Source: CAZLPY01 sp964561525
GTDB taxonomy: Bacteria; Patescibacteriota; UBA1384; CAJBMM01
Length of the DNA: 16,728 bases
Direction of reading: 5' to 3'
Assembly: GCA_964561525.1 (NCBI GenBank)
Contig: CAZLPY010000014.1
Location: 1 to 16,728 of the forward strand
The notes under the pieces are model-generated. The model saw nothing but the letters and a program-made list of their open reading frames with translations, was not told the origin of the DNA and did no database searches. Positions 13,217 through 16,728 of this stretch are shown here, piece after piece (within the stretch, counting starts at the first letter, position 1; each line of letters opens with the position of its first letter). A program made the translations under genes and the position numbers.

Positions 13217-13249
13217 CAGCCACCCCGGGTGTGCCCGAGGTGGCTGTTG
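13214..13249. repeat. Long hairpin between the ABC operon end and the next gene
   Basis: A 16-bp stem with one wobble pair (arms 13214-13229 and 13234-13249) closes on a 4-nt loop. No T tract follows on either strand, so it is not a textbook terminator. Its left edge overlaps the TTGACA of the G9 promoter, so it may insulate or control that promoter, or protect the 3' end of the ABC operon message. Confidence 0.7.
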
Positions 13250-13290
13250 AACTTACTCGTTTTTGAACTCCACAGCCTGATGTTTCGCTT

Positions 13291-13959
13291 TTACTTCTCG
13301 AGCTTGCCGTCTTTTAGTTTAAAGGTTACGGCAGCTTGATCGGCAATAGCTTGGTCGTGGGTAACGGCGATGATGGTAGTGCCTTCCGATTTAGCCAGGT
13401 TTTTGAGCAAATCGATAATAATTTTGCCGGTGGCGCTATCGAGGTTGCCGGTTGGCTCATCGGCCAAAATCAGTTTTGGTTTGTTGGCTAGTGCGCGGGC
13501 GATAGCTACGCGCTGCTGTTCACCACCAGAGAGACGAGTAGGCCGGCGATTAAACTTCTCAGCCGTTAATCCAACTTGTTTCAGTAACGTTTCAGCTCGC
13601 TCCCGGCGCTTCTCCCTGCTTAACCCCGCAAACTCCATCGGTAGCATCACGTTTTCGAGCGCTGTTAAATTGGGTACAAGATTATAACTTTGGAACACAA
13701 ACCCAATTTTTTCGCGGCGGTATTTGATCAGCTTTCGGTCACCGAGCTTGGTGATATCCTGATCATCAACCGTAATTTCACCTTTACTTGGTTTGTCTAA
13801 TGCACCGAGTAGCGAAAGTAAGGTGCTTTTGCCACTGCCGCTTTTACCAATAATGCTAGCGAAGGTGCCGCCTGCAACCTGCATACTAATGTCGTTTACG
13901 GCATGTACTTTGCCGTCCCCAGACGTAAATGTTTTAGAAATATTTTTGACTTCAAGCAT
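13291..13959 (-). CDS. ABC transporter ATPase, MacB/LolD type (second system)
   Basis: The 222-residue ATPase has a full motif set: Walker A GKSGSGKST (38-46), Q-loop Gln90 in GFVFQSYNL, signature LSGGEQQR (143-150), Walker B LILADEP (163-169), D-loop GNLDS and switch His201. AAGGAG lies 5 nt before the ATG at 13959. It is the last gene of the kinase, DUF5666, permease and ATPase series and follows its permease by 90 nt. That gap contains heptameric repeats. It is clearly related to, but distinct from, the ATPase at 8773-9441, so this is a paralogous system and not a recent duplicate. Confidence 0.93.
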   Translation of the reverse strand: MLEVKNISKTFTSGDGKVHAVNDISMQVAGGTFASIIGKSGSGKSTLLSLLGALDKPSKGEITVDDQDITKLGDRKLIKYRREKIGFVFQSYNLVPNLTALENVMLPMEFAGLSREKRRERAETLLKQVGLTAEKFNRRPTRLSGGEQQRVAIARALANKPKLILADEPTGNLDSATGKIIIDLLKNLAKSEGTTIIAVTHDQAIADQAAVTFKLKDGKLEK

Positions 13960-13977
13960 ATAACTCCTTTTATACTG

Positions 13978-14005
13978 ACTAAGGTCTAAAGTCTAAGGAC
14001 TAAGG
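13978..14005. repeat. Four tandem degenerate heptamers, (A/T)CTAA(G/A)G
   Basis: ACTAAGG, TCTAAAG, TCTAAGG and ACTAAGG follow one another without gaps. TTAGTCTTTAGTC at 14030-14042 carries the inverse words and could pair with them in the transcript between permease and ATPase. Confidence 0.7.
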
Positions 14006-14049
14006 CTATAGAATTCTGGGCGTTCGTCGTTAGTCTTTAGTCGTTTTGC

Positions 14050-15405
14050 TTATTCTGACCGCAACACTTCAGCGGGGCGTACTTTAGCAATTGAATACGA
14101 TGGAATAATGCTACCAATTAAGGCAATTACCACAGCGGCCAGCAATCCGTACAGAATAATCTGATACCCACCGCTCGCATGCAGATCGCGCAAGCTTCCT
14201 TGCACTCCCGTGCCAAATCCGGCACCAATGCGCTGTACAAATTGACCGGCTGCGGCACCACCTCTTTGTGCTCCACCACCGCTCGGGTTGGCGTTATTAA
14301 CCAGCACATTCAACACCGGGTTACTTAAGGCCAGGCCCAAAGCCATCCCGACAACACTCGAGATCAAAGTGAGCACCAGCGATTCAGCCATAAACTGGGT
14401 CACAATTACCGCGTTCGAGGCGCCAATCGCTTTGAGCACCCCAATTTCACGGCGGCGTTCCCGTACAATCATCACCATGGTCAGGAAGATGATCACTGAG
14501 CCAGCTACCAGCGCCCCCACTAAACTATATAAGGAGATAGTCTTAATGTTTTGCAGCGGGGCGAGCGCCTGATTTGAGCTGTCTTGTGCCGAGACCACAT
14601 CTGCCTTATTGCCCAGTTTAGATTTAATATCAGAGGCAACACCGGCCACACTATCGATCGAATCGGCTTGTACCGTCATGGCTGTCACTTGCCCGGATTG
14701 ACCAGAAAGATCTTGAAGCGGTTTTAGTGGCATCACGACGGTGTTATTGGCAAAGCGGTTTCCCGCTGCATCGAAAATGCCCACTACTTTGACATCTTTG
14801 CCGTAGGCTTGAAAGGTGGAATCAACGTTTAAGTTATTTTTAGTGGCAAGGTCGGTGCCAACCAAGGCTACAGTATCGCCTGAGCCTTCATCAAATTTTG
14901 CTCCGGATTTAATATCAAAACTAGTCACATTCAAGGTGCCAAGAGCACTCAGATCGCTGGTGGCAATTACCGGAATAGGGATAGTAAAGGTGCGGGTTGC
15001 GCCACTACGAGTATTTCCACCAAACTGCTGAAACTGACGGTTTCCTTGGCGATTACCAAAATTACCCGGATCAATTGATGATTGCAAATTGGTATCCTGC
15101 CCGTTCGTTACCCGATCAGACAAGGTTTTTACTACCTTGGTCACATGTGGCAAGCCAGAGACGGTACTCGCATCAGCGTCGCTCAGCAAATCACCGCCGC
15201 CTTCACCACCACGAATGCCAGCAGGGGAAACAGCGATAGTGTTGCCGATCGACGATTTTACACTATCAATTTTACTCTGCACCGCTTTGAGCGACATTAA
15301 CATAACCAGCGCCATGCTAATGCTCACCGCCAAAATTACTACTACTGCGAGCGTTCTAATACTGTTTCGAAATGCGTTTTTAACTCCGCGCGTAATTGCT
15401 CCCAT
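14050..15405 (-). CDS. ABC transporter permease, MacB/FtsX type (second system)
   Basis: From the ATG at 15405 the product has 451 residues. TM1 lies at about 18-40 after a basic N-terminus (RGVKNAFRNSIR). The large ectodomain (41-288) includes a Gln/Asn/Gly/Arg-rich stretch (about 113-137). Helices follow at about 289-315, 341-361 and 416-437. The coupling motif RERRREIGVLKAIGAS (315-330) and the end SIAKVRPAEVLRSE are typical. A long Gly/Ala/Gln-rich loop (about 371-412) sits between TM3 and TM4, longer than usual for this family. I chose 15405 because it lies 1 nt after the DUF5666 stop and has AGGAAG 8 nt upstream; the GTG at 15426 has neither advantage. It pairs with the ATPase at 13291-13959, and the substrate is unknown. 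Confidence 0.9.
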   Translation of the reverse strand: MGAITRGVKNAFRNSIRTLAVVVILAVSISMALVMLMSLKAVQSKIDSVKSSIGNTIAVSPAGIRGGEGGGDLLSDADASTVSGLPHVTKVVKTLSDRVTNGQDTNLQSSIDPGNFGNRQGNRQFQQFGGNTRSGATRTFTIPIPVIATSDLSALGTLNVTSFDIKSGAKFDEGSGDTVALVGTDLATKNNLNVDSTFQAYGKDVKVVGIFDAAGNRFANNTVVMPLKPLQDLSGQSGQVTAMTVQADSIDSVAGVASDIKSKLGNKADVVSAQDSSNQALAPLQNIKTISLYSLVGALVAGSVIIFLTMVMIVRERRREIGVLKAIGASNAVIVTQFMAESLVLTLISSVVGMALGLALSNPVLNVLVNNANPSGGGAQRGGAAAGQFVQRIGAGFGTGVQGSLRDLHASGGYQIILYGLLAAVVIALIGSIIPSYSIAKVRPAEVLRSE

Positions 15406-15406
15406 A

Positions 15407-15919
15407 CTAAATGCTTCCTGCTGCACCAGACGCTGTAGTGCTGGTTGAGATGATGATTACCGTAGCTTGGATGTTACCGTTTGCATCTGGCGTGCCCATC
15501 ACCGAAATAATATCACCGGTTTTTAGATCGGCCAGCTTAGCTACCGCATTATTTTTGTAAAACGAGGTAGTATCGGCTACGGTCACCGTCACATCTTTAT
15601 CGCTCGTATGCACTACCACAGTTTTATCACTAATGCTGCTGACACTGCCGAGCACCCGAGATCCACGCATTCCATGCATCCCTCTTCCACCTCGGGGGTG
15701 CCCACCTGGCCCTTTCATCATGTATCCCGCTCCGTACGGTGCCCCATTAAGCGCGAAACGGCGCTGCCGAGCATGCCCAGCCGCCATTAACACTCCAAAA
15801 ATCAGCACTAAACCAATAATCAACAGCGCCAATTTTGGCCCGTGCCAATGGTGATAATGATCATGATCGTGCATCTCCATCTTTCGCTCTTCCTTTGATT
15901 CAGTTTGTTCGTCTGACAT
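15407..15919 (-). CDS. His/Met-rich membrane-anchored DUF5666-like protein
   Basis: From the ATG at 15919 the product has 170 residues. An acidic and basic N-terminus leads to a His-rich patch (MEMHDHDHYHHWHG, about 14-27), one helix (29-47) and a Gly/Met/Arg/His-rich linker (GYMMKG, HPRGGRGMHGMRG, about 65-86). A small beta domain follows at about 87-157 (VLGSVSSISDKTVVV, VTVTVADTTSF, LKTGDIISVMG, IQATVIII) with the strand pattern of DUF5666, an OB-like extracytoplasmic domain. Metal binding by the His and Met patches is an inference. GAGG lies 6 nt before this ATG; the upstream GTG at 15931 overlaps that site and is rejected. It lies between the kinase and the ABC genes, so it may be the sensor accessory or periplasm-side adaptor of the exporter. 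Confidence 0.72.
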   Translation of the reverse strand: MSDEQTESKEERKMEMHDHDHYHHWHGPKLALLIIGLVLIFGVLMAAGHARQRRFALNGAPYGAGYMMKGPGGHPRGGRGMHGMRGSRVLGSVSSISDKTVVVHTSDKDVTVTVADTTSFYKNNAVAKLADLKTGDIISVMGTPDANGNIQATVIIISTSTTASGAAGSI

Positions 15920-15971
15920 TGCAAACCTCACTTTCTAGTATTGATGCTAGTAATATTCCCTGAGAAAAAGC

Positions 15972-16728
15972 TTAGGCCTTAGGCAGTGAAACGATGAAGG
16001 TACTACCTTTGCTGGGTGTACTCTCGGCGGTGATAGTGCCGCGATGTAGCTCAACAATTCGCTTAGCGATTGATAGGCCCAGGCCATAGCCGTTGACCGC
16101 TTCTTTATTACGAGATTGATCTGCGCGGTAAAACCGCTCAAAAATATGGGGCAAATCTGATGCTTTGATGCCAATACCATGATCCGCAACCCTTACTATT
16201 ATATGGCCGTCTGGTTGACTTACTGCAACCTCTAACTTAGAATTTTTTGGGCTATATTTGATTGCGTTATCAAGCAAAATTACAAATAGTTCAATCAGAC
16301 TTTGTCTATCACCGAGGATTTTTAGACTGTCATCCGCGCTCCTCCCTCTGTCATTCCCGTTTTCCCGTTTGTCATTCCCGCGGAGGCGGGAATCCAGATA
16401 CGATAGATCCCCGACTCGCTGCGCTCTCGAGGATGACAGAGAGGGGGAATCTTTGAATTCGATTGAAATCGACTTTGCTTTGGCTAGAGTCTCAACCTTT
16501 TCATATGCTTCGGTCATGATGTCAGACAGCGCCAGTAGCTCAAACTCCCCCTGCACCGCCTCGTCGTAGCGGGCCAATTTTAGCAGCGCGTTTGAAAGCG
16601 TCTCCAGCTTACTGATCTCCTCTAGGTTGCTTTTGAGCAACCCCTTCGCTTCAGGCAATTTTAGATCTGTATCTCGCAAATTTACCTCAATTTCGCTGCG
16701 CATGGCGGTTAGCGGGGTGCGCAACTCG
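15972..16728 (-). CDS. Sensor histidine kinase, C-terminal part (5' end outside window)
   Basis: The visible 251 residues begin at ELRTPLTAMRSEI, the part of the HisKA H-box just after the phospho-accepting His. The single base left of the preceding codon is C, consistent with a CAC His codon. The dimerisation helices span 1-60 and the HATPase domain about 138-250: N box LLDNAIKYSP (151-160), G1 ADHGIGI (181-187), F box FERFYRA (196-202) and G2 GYGLGLS (213-219), all intact. Residues about 93-136 are a low-complexity insertion encoded by a dispersed palindromic repeat. The signal-sensing part and any response regulator would lie to the right. The gene ends 53 nt before the DUF5666 gene, so it probably regulates, or is co-expressed with, the downstream ABC exporter. 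Confidence 0.9.
   Translation of the reverse strand, partial: ELRTPLTAMRSEIEVNLRDTDLKLPEAKGLLKSNLEEISKLETLSNALLKLARYDEAVQGEFELLALSDIMTEAYEKVETLAKAKSISIEFKDSPSLSSSRAQRVGDLSYLDSRLRGNDKRENGNDRGRSADDSLKILGDRQSLIELFVILLDNAIKYSPKNSKLEVAVSQPDGHIIVRVADHGIGIKASDLPHIFERFYRADQSRNKEAVNGYGLGLSIAKRIVELHRGTITAESTPSKGSTFIVSLPKA
16344..16440. repeat. Composite dispersed palindromic repeat inserted in the kinase gene
   Basis: The element is bounded by inverted arms CTCTGTCAT and ATGACAGAG. Inside is ATTCCCGCGGAGGCGGGAAT, which fits the pattern ATTCCC-N8-GGGAAT, within the common frame that encodes LDSRLRGND. The neighbouring segment (GATCCCCGACTCGC then TGCGCTCTCGAGGATGAC) has the form of another widespread intergenic repeat. 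GTCATTCCCG occurs twice. Everything stays in frame with the kinase and adds no stop codon. Confidence 0.75.

Noticed and set aside
13214..13249. Long hairpin as a standard intrinsic terminator
   Set aside because: The stem is strong but no T tract follows on either strand, so it is listed only as an inverted repeat.
15920..15931. GTG start at 15931 for the DUF5666-like protein
   Set aside because: This codon is part of the GAGG ribosome-binding sequence of the ATG at 15919.
16262..16569. Plus-strand ORFs of 64 and 103 codons with SRGGGNPD-type peptides
   Set aside because: They are translations of the dispersed palindromic repeat antisense to the kinase gene.
1..16728. Recoded TGA (Gly) as in Gracilibacteria/SR1
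   Set aside because: TGA occurs at sensible gene ends and not inside the long, glycine-rich giant gene, where recoded TGA would be expected often.

Overview
This window looks like a piece of a small-genome monoderm-type bacterium, most likely of the Candidate Phyla Radiation (Patescibacteria/Saccharibacteria-like). That placement is an inference: genes are tightly packed, there are two FtsX/MacB-type ABC exporters with no visible HlyD/MacA or outer-membrane partner, several orphan single-helix exported proteins, and a barnase/EndoU-like orphan of a kind I associate with CPR genomes. The standard genetic code fits: TGA is used as a stop, and no in-frame TGA interrupts the 1,665-codon reading frame at the left. 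I recognise no rRNA, tRNA, CRISPR array or transposase.

Left third (1-5389). One very long minus-strand gene starts at 4997 and runs off the left edge. It has a three-helix membrane N-terminus followed by four visible repeats of 314-352 residues, rich in Gly, Ser and Thr, of beta-helix surface-protein type. Divergent from it is a 57-codon membrane microprotein gene (5146-5319) with a strong promoter, a strong Shine-Dalgarno and a terminator. A perfect 10-bp palindrome lies between the two promoters.

Middle (5390-10660). A two-gene unit encodes an AbrB-type regulator and a 14-helix DHA2 drug exporter, overlapping by 4 bp. The next unit encodes an anchored, degenerate M23-like exported protein, an ABC ATPase and a MacB/FtsX permease. 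A 17-bp palindrome follows the M23-like gene, and a near-identical copy lies upstream of it between divergent promoters. The rightward one of these promoters appears to drive a transcript of about 75 nt.

Accessory stretch (10658-13250). This holds a nuclease-like orphan, a secreted six-cysteine protein, a three-helix membrane protein and a lipid-anchored or single-helix exported protein. They are separated by hairpins that share arms. One promoter carries a run of nine G between its -35 and -10 boxes, which suggests phase variation.

Right end (13291-16728). A compact operon reads histidine kinase (its N-terminus, including the H-box His, is cut off by the window edge), then a His/Met-rich DUF5666-like membrane protein, an FtsX permease and an ABC ATPase. 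This is the layout of a two-component-linked envelope-stress or efflux module. The kinase carries an in-frame insertion of a dispersed palindromic repeat between its dimerisation and catalytic domains.

Two promoters (AbrB unit and the 144-codon gene) place the predicted transcription start on the A of the ATG, so some messages are probably leaderless.
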